Origin: Anthoceros angustus
Lineage: Eukaryota; Streptophyta; Anthocerotopsida; Anthocerotales; Anthocerotaceae
Length of the DNA: 64,000 nt
Assembly (NCBI GenBank): GCA_010909165.1
Contig: VJWM01000203.1
Span: forward strand, 124,001-188,000
Direction: 5' to 3'
Shown: piece after piece, positions 50,401 to 62,443 of the stretch
Layout: the number at the start of each line of letters is the position of its first letter
Position numbering within the stretch: position 1 is the stretch's first letter
Notes under the pieces: model-generated
What the model was told of the DNA's origin: nothing
Seen by the model: only the letters and a program-made list of their open reading frames with translations
Databases searched by the model: none
Made by a program: the position numbers and the translations under genes

Positions 50401-50565
50401 TTTACTAATTGATACAATTGATTACAAGAGGTGGGCTTTTATAGCCCGTGTATGAAGAGTTGTACCTCTTCAGTACAAGATACCAAAGGGTATGACCACG
50501 CTGGGTTGAGCTAAGCTAACCATAACCAATGCGGTAGGTACTTCTAACTCTCCCTCTCAGACTAG

Positions 50566-52387
50566 TTGGGCTATCTAAATCAAAGAACTAATAGTCATTT
50601 GCCGGTGGAGTATTCTCAGGGAGCTTCCATTACCCTCTTAGCGATTTTTGGTGCTGCCCTTGAAGAGGAGTCAAGCAAAATAGGCTCTACAAGATCCTCA
50701 TCATCACCTCAACAGCAACATGTGCTTTTTACCTCTCGAGGAAGAGGACGAGGTTGAGGTTTCAGACTTAATTTTGGGAGCAGAAGACCATACTCTGCAA
50801 CACCCAAAGAATGTCAACATCGAAAGCAAAGGAGCACCACGAGGGTTAAAGGTCCCCAATTGGTGTCGATCCCTGTGCATTATGAGAATGAATAGTGAAG
50901 AAAGTCAGCAGAGAGCCCAGCCCGCACTGTAGACAAATGTAGAATGGACCAGCCCCCAACAATACAAAGGCACCAAAGTAATTTTAGTGTCTATAGATCC
51001 CTAACAAAAGCAGATACTAACATGTGGTTTCTTGTTTCCGGCGCCACTAATCATATCTGTCACTCCAGGGAGATGTATTATACCTATCATCAATCAACAA
51101 CAAATCGCTCAGACATTAGGAGATGACAAATCCTATCCATTCAAGGGACCGTGAAACTGCTACTACCGAATCATGGACGACATCATGCTCAAGGGTGTCT
51201 TACATGTGCCAAGTATGACAAAAACTTTGTTGTCTGTGCATAAACTAACCTGTGATCATAGCTGCATTACTTTCACTCGCTTTCATGCCAGCTTTCACCT
51301 ATCTCACGTACCCATCACTTGTTCTAGCATGTGGTTACGCCTACCATGATTTGTATCACCTGCACATCACCATTGGTGTCAAGACCACAAACAAATAAAA
51401 TGTTGCGTATGCACATCCAAAGTACATCTTTCCTGTAAGTAATCAGTAGGTTATGTCGCCTAAATTAGCTTAGCCTATCTCCAGCGTATAATTCAACATT
51501 CGGATTTATACAAGGACAATCTTACCTTTAAACCCGATCCTTCACTTTTCTGCGAGAGCTGTCAAGTAGGCAAACTTACACAGAAACCATATAATGATCC
51601 TTCCCCTACACGTGAATCCTCCCTGCTAGAGGTCGTCCATTCAGACGTATGTGGTCCTATGTCAACCTATTCCTTTGGTGGGGCCATATATTTCCTCTCC
51701 TTCTTGGACGAATGGAGCCATTACTGTCATCTTTATTTCCTGAAAAGCAGACAGCAAGTTTTCACCAAGTTCCAGGAGTACACTGCAATGGCAGAAGCAC
51801 AAACATGCCATGTGATCAAGCGGTTTTGTAGTGATAATGCTAAGGAGTATCTCAGCGCAGAATTCACCGACTTCTGCAAACAGAAAGGCATTGTACATCA
51901 ATTAACTGTGCCTTACCATCCTCCTCAGAACCCTTATGCATAACGCTACAATCGTACATTACAAGAAAGGACCATAGCAACTTTGCAGCTAGCAGACTTA
52001 CGAGGTTATTGGGGCGCGTGGATGTCACATTACATTGCTAATCGGTCGCCTTTGAAGCCTCTCTATGATACAACCCCTTATCATTGGTCCAACAACAAAC
52101 CACGCAGTCATTTACGCATTTTGAGCCGTGGCTTATGCGTATGTGCCTTCGCAAGCGGCACAAGATGGATCATAGAGCTACAAAGCATATGTTCGTTGGA
52201 TATTCTGATACAATAAAGGGTTATAAATTATTCAACCCACTTACCCGGGAGCTCACCATAGCCAGAAGCGTAAGTTTCAATGAGGCTTTCATTTTGGAGT
52301 CCCATCTTCAATCCAGCAGTAGCCATGCTCCCTTATCCACTGCCTCAGTTTATGGACACACACCACCTGAACATTTCAATGACACAC
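50566..52387 (+). pseudogene. Copia element A, left part: gag end, protease, integrase
   Basis: Plus-strand frames show in order a gag end with SRGRGRG, a protease start MWFLVSGATNHI (51022) in which the catalytic Asp is replaced by Val, pre-integrase sequence with a zinc-finger-like CESCQVGK, integrase LEVVHSDVCGPMSTYSFGG (51640), a changed second site FCSDNAKEY, VPYHPPQNPYA followed by a stop, and the post-integrase FVGYSDTIKGYKLFNP. Stops and frameshifts are common. It is cut at 52387 by the CACTA element and resumes at 57656. No LTR was identified; bases around 50390-50560 are a candidate leader. Confidence 0.8.
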
Positions 52388-52851
52388 CACTACTAGGAAA
52401 AGTGTACTTTTACTAATTGCAGTTTTACAACAGGGGTGCATTTTACCACGTCTGCCCATTTTACTACGTCAATTGAAGGCATTCAAGTCAAGTCTATATT
52501 ATTTTCAAGTATAGCCCCGAATTTACTAAACCTCATTCCCACTTTACTGTGGCTTGTTTTGCCAAAGGCGCAACATGACGTGGCAAAACAAAATGGATTT
52601 TACTACGGGCACTTGTTACTTACAATGAGCTTATGGATGTTACAACGATGGCATGTTTGTTTACTACGGGCCATCAATTTACTACAGGACTTTCTCCATT
52701 ACAACGGGTTCTATTACAACATGCCAATGGTATTTTACAACATCCCATAGTTTACTACACTCAGAGAGTTTACAACAAGACTTTACGACGAGTACTACAT
52801 AACAAAGACTAATTTAGAATGGGTTTTGATGATAAACCACGCCTTATTACC

Positions 52852-53340
52852 CTAAAAGAAAAATCGAGAGTAACCGCGTGGTACATCGCTTAAGGCTTGG
52901 GCTAGGCGACCAGAAACGAGAACAAAGGGGCTGAGGGACAAGCAAAAATCCTCCTCATCGATCATCTCCACATCGCTGAGCCTGTAGTAGACTTGAAAAA
53001 GTGTCTGTGCTTCAATCCAATCAAGGAAGCCACAACCTAGGTCCGGGCGCTCGGCTGTGGAGCCTCGAGAGGCAATAATTTCCATGAAGCATCGCCCCAT
53101 CTCCATTACCCGCCTCTTGAAATCCAAGGCCTCCAGAGATTGGGGCGCGTTGCCCGCATCCTCATCTGTGGGTGTCGCACGGAAGCCTCCGATTCGACCA
53201 CGCGCCTCCATGTCCGCGATAAATCTCAGGCACTCCGCCTGCCATCCGATTGCCGGGCCATTTCCTCCACATTGGGAAGCCGTTCTTCCTTGCCCTCGCG
53301 CCGCTTCGAAAGCCGCTTGTGAGAAGGAACCATGAAGCAA
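52852..53340 (-). CDS. Unrecognised ORF inside the CACTA element
   Basis: 162 codons open on the minus strand with protein-like composition: AIGWQAECLRFIADMEARG, ALDFKRRVMEMGRCFMEI, LGCGFLDWIEAQTLFQVY, then an acidic VEMIDEEDF. No family recognised, and no transposase motif. It could be captured host coding sequence or an accessory element protein. Confidence 0.35.
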   Translation of the reverse strand: MLHGSFSQAAFEAARGQGRTASQCGGNGPAIGWQAECLRFIADMEARGRIGGFRATPTDEDAGNAPQSLEALDFKRRVMEMGRCFMEIIASRGSTAERPDLGCGFLDWIEAQTLFQVYYRLSDVEMIDEEDFCLSLSPFVLVSGRLAQALSDVPRGYSRFFF

Positions 53341-56300
53341 GTCAACGAAAATTCACCTTTGCGGCGAGGGATGGGCAAGGCGCTTCATGCAAATCTAGGA
53401 GGACAAAATAAGAAGGCTGGATTCGGGAAGACCAAACGCACCATGCAACCAAGCCGAGTCGAGTGTGCCAAACAAGCAATGCCTCCATTTATGCCCATCC
53501 GCCTAATGGATGCTCGCCACGCAGAAATCGAGTGGATTCAATGACGTGCATTCCATATGAAATGCCCGCTGCCTTTAGACAAGTGATGTAATCGAGAGCC
53601 GTGATGGTGCGAAATGGAGTGGTCAACAAGATTCGCTTTCACCAAACCATAAACCCTAGTTACATATCTCGCCATGGAGGCATATATAGTAAACCCAAGT
53701 CTCCTTGGCTTGTTAGGGGTTAGGTACACCATAACCCATGGGAAACATGAGTTGGTTACACCGCCCAAGGAAAACTTGAGTTAGGGTTTGGTTAAAATAT
53801 CCTTCGCTTGCGAATCATCGGAAGCCGCTTGCCGATAATGTGCGCAACCTTCCGGGGAATTGGGCTCGACGACGGGAGGATGGCGCGCGGGCCCCTATGG
53901 TGTCCAAGTGACCAATGGCGCATGCCATGTGCACCCAAATGCAACAGCGTTACATCGCCACATGGCCGCGGGCGCGGCTCGAGCTTGATCGATCGGCGTT
54001 CAACACGATTCGGTGAAAGTGCCCGCCGATCTTGCTCAAGTGGTCGACATGTGACACTTTAGGGTCGACCGAGTTTCCTTGGACTTTGAGTTCGTGAATC
54101 CATGGTTTGACGAACCATGGTTAACAAAACCCATCGAAAATTCAAATAACATTTCCTTGGGCGGAGCCGTGGATGGTGAAGTTGCCATGGGCACCAAGAT
54201 CCAAGGACACTCACGCCTCGGATTGGACTTAGGGTGAAAGAAATGAATTACATGGCCTATATATAGGCTCGCATGAAATGGGTTTCCTTGGCTCATGAAA
54301 ATTGCAAACTTTTCCTTGGACTTCAAAAGCAAATAATGACTCCTTGGGCTTCAAAGGTTTGGGGATGGTGAACTTGGGTACCAAAGGCCAAGGACCCTTA
54401 CGCCTATATATGGACCGTAAATAATGGATAATAAACCTGTGTAGTTTGAGTTGGTTTCCGCCATGTTACATCCCGAAATGAAACTTGTACTGCTCCCCGC
54501 CACCAGAGACGAAGTCCATGTGACTTTGTTCGCCCTTCTCTCCTTGTCCACTACCCTCCAGGGTTTCAAGCACACCGTGACAACCCTACTTTGAAATTCT
54601 TAACGCAGATCAGCGCCACTGGAGGACACATCAAGCGTGGTCTAAACCGCTAAGGTTGAGGTATGTTCTCCTTTTTTTCCGCCCAATCAGAAGTCGACCT
54701 TTCCAAAGCTCCGTGAATCACGCCTCCTTGTCAGATGCCTAAAACGACGAGGAAGATTCAATCGCGAGCGGAGCCCCGATTGAGACCCGGCGCCCGCAGC
54801 ATTATTAGTAGGAGATGCCGCCGTGGAGGCCACGGACGGGCGACTAGGCCGGACCCAACCGTCAATTCACGGAACTCGAAGGCGAATTGCTCTGCCACCG
54901 GAGAGCTAAGGGCAAGTGGCGGCAGTGAAAAGAGCTGTGGCAAAGTCTCGCTTGAAGATGCCGGGGAAAGGAGGAGGAGGACTTTGATTTGCCTCTCAAG
55001 GCTTCCGGACGCTGCAATGGAACAAGAGGGAGGGGTGGGCAAGTTAAGGGTAAGTTCCTCCATGGGTGGGAGGGTCGATGCGCCGGAGACAACGGCGTGA
55101 CGCCATCTACGCCGGGGTGAAGGACCAAAACGCGAGCCGCCTAGGGCATCCACCGCATGTTCGGAGAGGATGAAGACACTGACGAAGAGGCCGATTTCAA
55201 GGATGAGTGTGCGCCATATTTGAAGAACGGGCATGGGGCTCACACCATAAAATCATGGAGAGCGATCTGACTTGACGAGGAAGGCGCTACTGTGAAGGCA
55301 AAAGCGCGACCAAGATCGCCCCGGCCGTTGGGGACGCCTGCATCGCCTCCTATAGAAGGGGCTCGGATCGATGCACAAGCCGCAGATGGCAGAGGAGTGG
55401 TTGGGGACAATAATGCACGCGCCACAAGCAATACATCCAGAGTGCACCAAGGTCCTTCCGCCCAAACCCGCCATGAGCCATACATGCGACGTTGACGACG
55501 TTACCTTAGCAGTAACCATGATGCACTATTGGTAGAAGTTGAAGAGAACGACCAACCCGCAGGAGAACGTTAAGAAGCTTGAAGCTATCAACATGGTACC
55601 GACAGCCAAGACAACATCTGTGGTGGTCTAATTTTGTGAAGCATGTGAAGAGTGCAAGAAGGAGCAAACACTGACCCTCCTAAAGCTCAGAGGACACCCT
55701 TCCGATCAAATTGCTCATCTTCAACTAGTCGAGCAGACTTGGAGGGTGGCACAGTGAGCAAGTAAAAGTTGCTATACCGCCGAGGAGAAGAAGATCGCAT
55801 CTTCCTCATGATGCCGTGGATCGAGGAAGATGTCGATATCATTCCAATGGAATGTCGAGATTTGGACATAAAGTGCTAGGGGCCCAAGAGGAAAAGGGTG
55901 CACGATGTCCATCACGGCTTTGCTGCCCACATCCATCCTTCGTAAGCTGCCTTCAATGTTTTGATCGGCATTTTTAGTTTTGTAGCTCGAAATGCCTGCA
56001 AGATGAAATCAGCCCGAAATGTCGACAAGATGTAGGCTCAAATTTCGTGCCCCTCATGAAATTTTGAGGCCCGGAATTTCTTGCAAGATGAAATTCTGTG
56101 CCCGATTTCGTGCGAAGGGCATCGCTTTTATGCCATATTTGGAGGCTATGCACTAAACATCAGGCTGTGGTGCTACATCTTCGTGGATCCCTCCTTTTGC
56201 CCATGAAGGACAGAGTGCATTTTGCAACCCGCCTCTCGCAATCCTCTCATACATCCCTTTTGGAAGCAAATCAAGCGTGTGCTTCATGTTGAGACATGTA

Positions 56301-57100
56301 TCGTGCAGACTTTGAGTGGTCCATGGTCTTTGACAAGATTGTCTTGCAATTTGAACCCTAATCAAGTTTTGGAGGAACAATGTTAGGAAGGAAGCCGTTA
56401 TTTCGCAAGGACAAAAGCACCCCAAGTATGTCCCAAAGAGTGTGAAGCAAGAGTACTGGGAGGCCTTTTGAAAGAGGAGCAAGACAAGATGGATGGAGTT
56501 GAGCCAAGAAAAACCGCCATGAGGAGGAGCAAGGAGGTGGGAAGTAATAGCTATGTTTTGGATATGGGCGAAGGGGTTCTTGACGTTTAGAGGAAGTTTG
56601 CAGAGACCCAACCATGGATGAAATCAATGCTTGGCACCAATCATGGGGCTTGGCTTACAAAGTTGAAAGAGTTTTGGATGCCCTGAACTAGAACTTTGGG
56701 TCCGCAAGTGGACTCAAAGGCAAGGACAAGGCGATTAATGTGTGGACCTTGTTGAAGGATGCGGCTATTCCATCAAGGAGTGCGATGAGAAGGTCATGGA
56801 GGCCATCTTAAAGCGTAATGTCATAGATGACGGTGGATGGTGGGGCATTATCTTCCCGCAGTTGCAAGACAAGCGAGGATGCTTGAGCATGATTCTCGTT
56901 AGGTCGTTGTCCGGGACTATTGTGTCTATTTTGTGATAGCCTCAAGTTCCGTGAACTTAAACCGATTTAAGTTTGTGGTTTTCGGTGTGGCAAACCTTTG
57001 GGGCACGGTCTTTGAGTTGATGTCTGGGTGGAGAAAATTTTAGATGCCCTGTAGCATGTAGGGGCTGGAGTCTAATATATTGTAGGATGTAGGTGCAATC
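53341..57100. other. Interior of the CACTA element without a recognised gene
   Basis: Several 60-160-codon ORFs overlap on both strands between 54730 and 55500 and again near 56150-56630; none has a recognisable domain and none continues far. Repeated CCATGG-centred palindromic bits (AACCATGGTTA, 54110 and 57290) and a CCTTGG word recur. The stretch may include fragments of captured genes. Confidence 0.35.
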
Positions 57101-57655
57101 ACCGACCAAGACTTATAACCCACACACCCGCCTAGCACCCCTTCATTTTTACTACAGAGTGCACTTTACTACAAAGAATATAAACTGTTTTACTTTACTA
57201 CGCCTTTACTTCAGATTTTACTACGCCTTATTTTTGCAGCCTGTGTGTTTTACAACGGCCCGTTATAATTACAGCTGCGATTAACCTAACCATGGTTACA
57301 TAACTATGGTTTATAAACCATCGTTATTTAACTTCAGTTAATAAACTTGAGTTAATTCACATTGGTTACTTAACCATATTTTATTAACCATGATTACGCT
57401 TGTTGTAAATGTTGTAGATCACCGTAGTAATTGTTGTTGTAAAGTGAACTGTAGTTAAACCCTAACCCATGTACGGTCAACTCAGTACATCGTATGTATG
57501 TCACATACGCATAGATATAGCCATGGTATACGGTTTGAAGACATTACCACGAAATTAACGCTATGCGTTAACGCATTTTACTACAAGTGTTGTAATTTAG
57601 TAGTAATGTCCGTAGTAAATTCCGTAGTAAAGGACACGTTTTCCTAGTAGTGCAC

Positions 57656-58455
57656 ACGCAGCCTTAGAACCTGACCCAGTTTTTCAGCACACAACCTATG
57701 ATTCTAATCCTGATTCAAATCAGAGCCGATTACCATCGGACATTTTACCTCAACAACGGATCCAAAGACTGACGAACAGATTTCAACATGAACCTGCTGA
57801 ACAGAACCTGTTGACCATGAGCTTGCACAGCAACCACATGAAGATATGCCTGCAGCAGATATGCCTGAACTACCAGCACATCATTTAGAAGCAGAGCTCG
57901 TACCTTTAGTAGATCAGATCCCATTGCGTAGGTCGCTCGAATCGCCTAGCGGATGGTTAGAGCCTCCTTACACCGGATGAGACGCTTATCTCACAATCGT
58001 CCTCTCGACAGTAAGTATAAGTCTAGCCCAGATGTCTAGACACATAGTCCTCACTGTCATGGAGCCTCCTGACACACCACTCACATACAAAGAGGCACTT
58101 AGTTCTCCACAAAGCTCAGAGTGGCAGAAGGATATAGATAGCGAATACCAGTCACTAGTTGACAACAAAACTTGGAAATTGGTCAAGTTACCAGCAGATA
58201 GAAAAGCCATCACTTCAAAGTGGGTTTTCAAGCTCAAGCTTAACCCTGATGGCTCAATGGCTCGTTATAAGGCCCGTCTGGTTGCTCGTGGCTATACCCA
58301 AGTCCAGGGCATAGATTACAACGAAACCTTCAGCCCTGTAGTTAAGCCCACGTCAATGAGAATTCTGTTATGCTTCGCTATACAACAAGGTCTTATAGTC
58401 CATCAGATGGACGTCAAGACTGCCTTCCTTAATGGCCCTCTAGATGAAATCATGT
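57656..58455 (+). pseudogene. Copia element A, right part: RT N-terminal half
   Basis: After the CACTA element the copia sequence resumes. From 58050 a clean frame shows TYKEALSSPQSSEWQKDIDS, TWKLVKLPADRKAITSKWVF, YKARLVARGYTQVQGIDY, FSPVVKPTSMR and MDVKTAFLNGPLDEIMYM. It stops exactly where the QQPEGF box should come, and unrelated sequence follows. The catalytic YVDD is therefore missing. Confidence 0.85.
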
Positions 58456-58779
58456 ATATGTATGGGCTACGGACTTCCCTTGGGGTTAGGAAATGAGCTG
58501 GGTTTTGTTTTTTTCGTAGGTCCGAGGTAGAAAATAAGGCGTAAAGGAAGGAATAGGTCCGGAATACTCCGGACTACACTCCGGAGTGGGTCCCTGTGGA
58601 CTGAGTACTCCAGGAGCAGCCCAGGAACAAGGCTAAACACCGCTTTCATAGCCAACTTATGTCCTTCGCACACGTTTGACTTGCTCTTCACTTCTTTTGT
58701 GAGCTTAAGAAGAGGGAGGAGGAGGAGGTCGGGTTGTTGCTCACAGACACATAGTCCATGACTTATGCAGCCTTGATTT
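58456..58779. other. Spacer between two copia remnants
   Basis: Contains a short GGTCCGGAATACTCCGGAC-type inverted motif at 58555 and a GAGGAGGAGGAGG run. No coding features. Possibly LTR sequence of either element. Confidence 0.3.
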
Positions 58780-61618
58780 AAAATCCATGCACCAGCAGAC
58801 GTCCATGTTGCACGCCCAAAGCCTGCTACTGGCATGCACGCTTAGGTCACGCCTAATCGTGACAAGCTTATTCAGATGTCCCACCAAACCCCGCTATCGA
58901 GAAACATGCCAAGATGTTTTAAAGACTTGCCTTTTGTGATGCTTGTGTCATAGCCAAACAAAAGGAAGTGCTGCCCAAAACACAGCACATCGAGCTTCAC
59001 AGGCCGGAGCTTTGGTGCATATACGGCAAGATACACATACCTTCTTTGGGAGGAGCCACATACTATTTTACACTTCACCGGTGATTTTAGTGATTCTTGG
59101 ACCTATCCTATGCCTCAAGACGAAACTTTTGAGCTTTTCCAAGTGGTCATGATTGTTCGAGACATGTGTTGTCTACTCAAGTGCTGATGACGGATAATGG
59201 CACCGAGTTTACTCATGGCCATTTCAATCGTTCTTCTTGATCAAGGATACTGCCATTGATTGTGCCTACACTCGACAACGGGGTTGCTGAGCGACGTAAC
59301 CAAACCCTGCTTGGTATGACACGCAGCATGTTAGAATGGTCTGGTCTCAGCAAAGCCTACTGGGCTAAAGGGGTGGTCACAGCAACTTATATTCTCAATC
59401 GTCTTACCCGTGCTGTGGACGGCATGACTCCTTATGAGGTTATTTGGCTAAAACCTAGCATCCTTCACCTTCGTGGTTTTTGGTTCTCCAGAGTATGTCT
59501 ATGTACTGCGAGAAGAGGAAGAAGTTATAATCGTACAAACCCACGATTTGTGGGCTATGGTGAAGAAGCTAAGGCATACAAGTTTTATGATCCAGTCACT
59601 AAGACAGCCGTGTTTGCAAGGAGTGTTACTTTCTTCGAGCTTACAAGTCCAGCCAAGCCATATTTCGATTCTGTATCACATACTCCAACCAACATCACTG
59701 TTCTAGATGCCCCAGACGATGAGGATCCGTCTGAGTTTCCACAAGATGATTTTTGGCGGCATGGTATGGCTATTACTGGTGCCTCCTCAGAACCTTTGCT
59801 ATGCGAATGCTGCCTCATTCGAGCTCCACCAAGACGACCAGCCTGACCGCGAGAGGATGCCTGCACCTACAGTAGCTGAACCTCTCCATCCTCGCAGATG
59901 ACTTACCCCATTTGGGTTCACTTGAACACCAGGAGGCTAAATTTCAACACCCAGATGCTTTCGGTGATGAAGATAATGCAAGAGATGCTGTACCTGAATT
60001 TGTCGTTGCAGATGACGATGATGAGCCACCTCCGGGTTGAGCGCCGGATATCCTACCCTGGTGAGACGCCACCCTGCTGGAAGGAGCCTCACTTTGCTGA
60101 TTTCAGCGCCCTAGGCGGTGTATCTCTCAAGCATGATCAACTCCGGCTGTTTTCCTTAAGCCCGAGCCCAGGACCTATACCGGGTTACCATCGGCGATAA
60201 GGCATATCGATACCATCCATTAAGGACGCAGTATGATTCCCTTATCAAAAATGGTACTGGAACTCATTCCATTGCTGCATCGCAGTTGTTACGCAAATGG
60301 ATATTTAAGCACAAACTTAATGAAAAAATCGCCAATGTACAAGTCTCGCTCTGCTGGGTTTCACCCAAGTTCCTGTGTCATTATATGACACTTTTGTCCC
60401 GTCGTTAAAACCCAATCTGTCAGGATGATTCTCGCCTTCGGCAATGACATGGGATCTCAGATGGACGCCATCATCGCTTTTTTATATATGGCGAGCTTGA
60501 AGAGGATATTTATATGCAACAGCCTGAGGGGTTTGTGGATCCCGAGCATCCTACGGGTCTCTGCTGCTTGAAGAAGACCATTTGCTTAAACTACCGCTCC
60601 ATGTGCTGGGACAAGATCGACCTTTAAATCTATCGGTTTTGCGTAATCCCGTGATGCCAACGGTATGTGTACTCCAAAGTGTCATCTTGTGATCTTGGCC
60701 TTTATAAGTTGATGACGCCATCCACGGCTTCCAAACAACCCGATGGAGTTACTTGCATGGGTTAAGGGCATGTTACACTGTGAATTGAAACATGAAGGAC
60801 ATTGGTCCTCTCACCTTTAATGGCTTGAGTTCATGTGTTTCAACTCCTGGAGGACCGAGACTCTTATGCTTCACTGAGTAAATATATTCGAGACCCTCAT
60901 CGCTTTCACTTGGATTCTTCAAGCCCGTGTCTACCCCGTGTTTCCGGGTCTCAAGCTCGCGATGATTGTCCTCAAGATGCGCCGAGCGCCAGCTATGTCT
61001 CGCCCTTATCGCCATGCCGGGTTGTTTGAACTATATCGCTTGTTGGACTCGACACATCCAAAGAGGCCGCCTTGGTTTCACAGCTTGATAATCTCGGCCA
61101 AAGCCCATTGAGCTACCGCGTATTTTGCGCTATCTCAAAGGCATAATGAATCACGGCTTATGCTTCAGGGGGCGAGACGACACCTATTGTCTCGTGGTTA
61201 TGCTGATGCCGATTGGCCACCAATCTCGATGCGCGACGGCATATCACCACCGCTCTTCTCTCATGCCGCTCATTGGAGCTCTAAGAAGCAAGCATCTGTA
61301 TCTCTGTCCTCTACCGAGGCCGAGTATAAAGCCTTAACCGAAGCTGCCAAAGAAGACATTTGGGAGCGTGCTTTTATGAAAGGGCTTGGATTTCCACAGC
61401 AAAAGCCAACCCTCATTCACTGCGATAATGTTTCCACAATCAACATGACAGCTAATCCCCGTTTCCATGCCCGAACTAAGCACATAGAGGTTCAGCACTA
61501 TTTTATTCGCCATCAAGTTGAGCAGAAGATGGTCCGACTTCAATATGTTCCCACAGATCTCAACACAGACTTGCACAAGTACCGCCAACAAGAACATTAT
61601 CAACCATCGAAGCCATGA
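58780..61618 (+). pseudogene. Copia element B, decayed pol
   Basis: Order on the plus strand: pre-integrase YWHARLGHA (58823) and CDACVIAKQKEVLPKTQH (58935), integrase TDNGTEFTHGHF (59190), DNGVAERRNQTLLGM (59275), post-integrase GYGEEAKAYKFYDP, a broken RT with ELEEDIYMQQPEGF (60490), and RNase H with SLSSTEAEYKALTEA (61305), PTLIHCDNVST and HARTKHIEVQHYFIRH. Multiple frameshifts, stops and deletions (no YVDD seen) show an old copy. Its sequence differs from element A, so it is a separate insertion. Confidence 0.82.
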
Positions 61619-62236
61619 GAGCCCCGCCGCCTTAATGTCTACAAATGAGCTACAGCAGATGCGGATGAAGCACCACAGTCCCATCCTAATCGCATTCTGG
61701 AGCTCAATGGTGACAGAGGTCACTTATCTCAGTGGCGGTGCGTGCTCACCGTCAAATTGCTAGCGCTTCTTCGCTCGGATGGCGCGAATTTCCGGAATAG
61801 AAGCGATCCACAAAGCGCATCCCGCGAGCGCCATCTGTCGGGCCAGAAATCGCCCATTTGTTCACAGTTGCGTGCGATCGGCACGCCTGCCTTTGTCTTC
61901 TCCGCCTGCTCCCTCACGCATCGATGGTGGAGAAACACCGCGATGACGGGAGCACAACGCCGTATTAATCGTGATCTGCCATAGCCGCTTACGCTGCACG
62001 CTAATATGCTCCGCTTAAGGCGTGTTAGGATACATGACCCTTTCGTTAGGGTTATGTATGTAATAAACGCATCACCGTTAGTTGCCTAGTAGGTAGGTTA
62101 TAGTGAAGAGACATGACTCTGGATATTCTCAGACAAACACCACGCGTTCAATTGATTATCTTTACTTTTGGCAATTCCGTGTGTGTTCATGTCTTAGCAC
62201 ACATGCCTTATGTAATTTTGACACTTCGAACCCTGG
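61619..62236. other. 3' flank of copia element B
   Basis: A TGTTAGGATACATGACCC start near 62025, followed by a tract with ATGTATGTAATAAACG, could be the beginning of a 3' LTR, but no second copy is in the window to confirm it. Otherwise no feature. Confidence 0.3.
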
Positions 62237-62443
62237 ATGGCGGAGGCAGAGGACCTGGTGGAGAAATGGCACCTCGACGTCTTTAAGGAGGTGTGGACAT
62301 TTGACAGCATCGCATTTGTCAGGGAATACGCCCGGAAGATGTTGGCAGCGGCCAACAAGGAGGTCCGATCCAAGAACCTCCGGGAGGATCCTAGGAGGTG
62401 GACCTTGAGGTCCTCGAGGCGCTTTCATAACCGCCAAAGATAA
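62237..62443 (+). pseudogene. Gag-like ORF N-terminal fragment
   Basis: 68 codons beginning MAEAEDLVEKW. The segment WTFDSIAFVREYARKMLA parallels WCYDSPALVQECARQLRT in the ORF at 2273, and both continue with a basic stretch and a Trp (RRWTL / QNWDL). So both derive from the same retroelement-type family. The ORF then loses frame. Confidence 0.45.

Larger units (their letters stand above)
52388..57652. mobile_element. CACTA (En/Spm-type) DNA transposon, probably non-autonomous
   Basis: The left end CACTACTAGGAAAAGTGT and the right end, read in reverse complement, CACTACTAGGAAAACGTGT form terminal inverted repeats. The flanking 3-bp CAC occurs on both sides (52385-52387, 57653-57655), the CACTA hallmark. 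Subterminal regions hold many copies of TTTACTAC/TTTACAAC, in direct orientation at the left and mostly inverted at the far right, as expected for transposase binding sites. No TNP2 transposase was found inside the ~5.3 kb, so it probably depends on another copy. Internal DNA includes a 162-codon ORF and G+C-rich segments that look like cargo. It is nested in a copia element. Confidence 0.9.
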
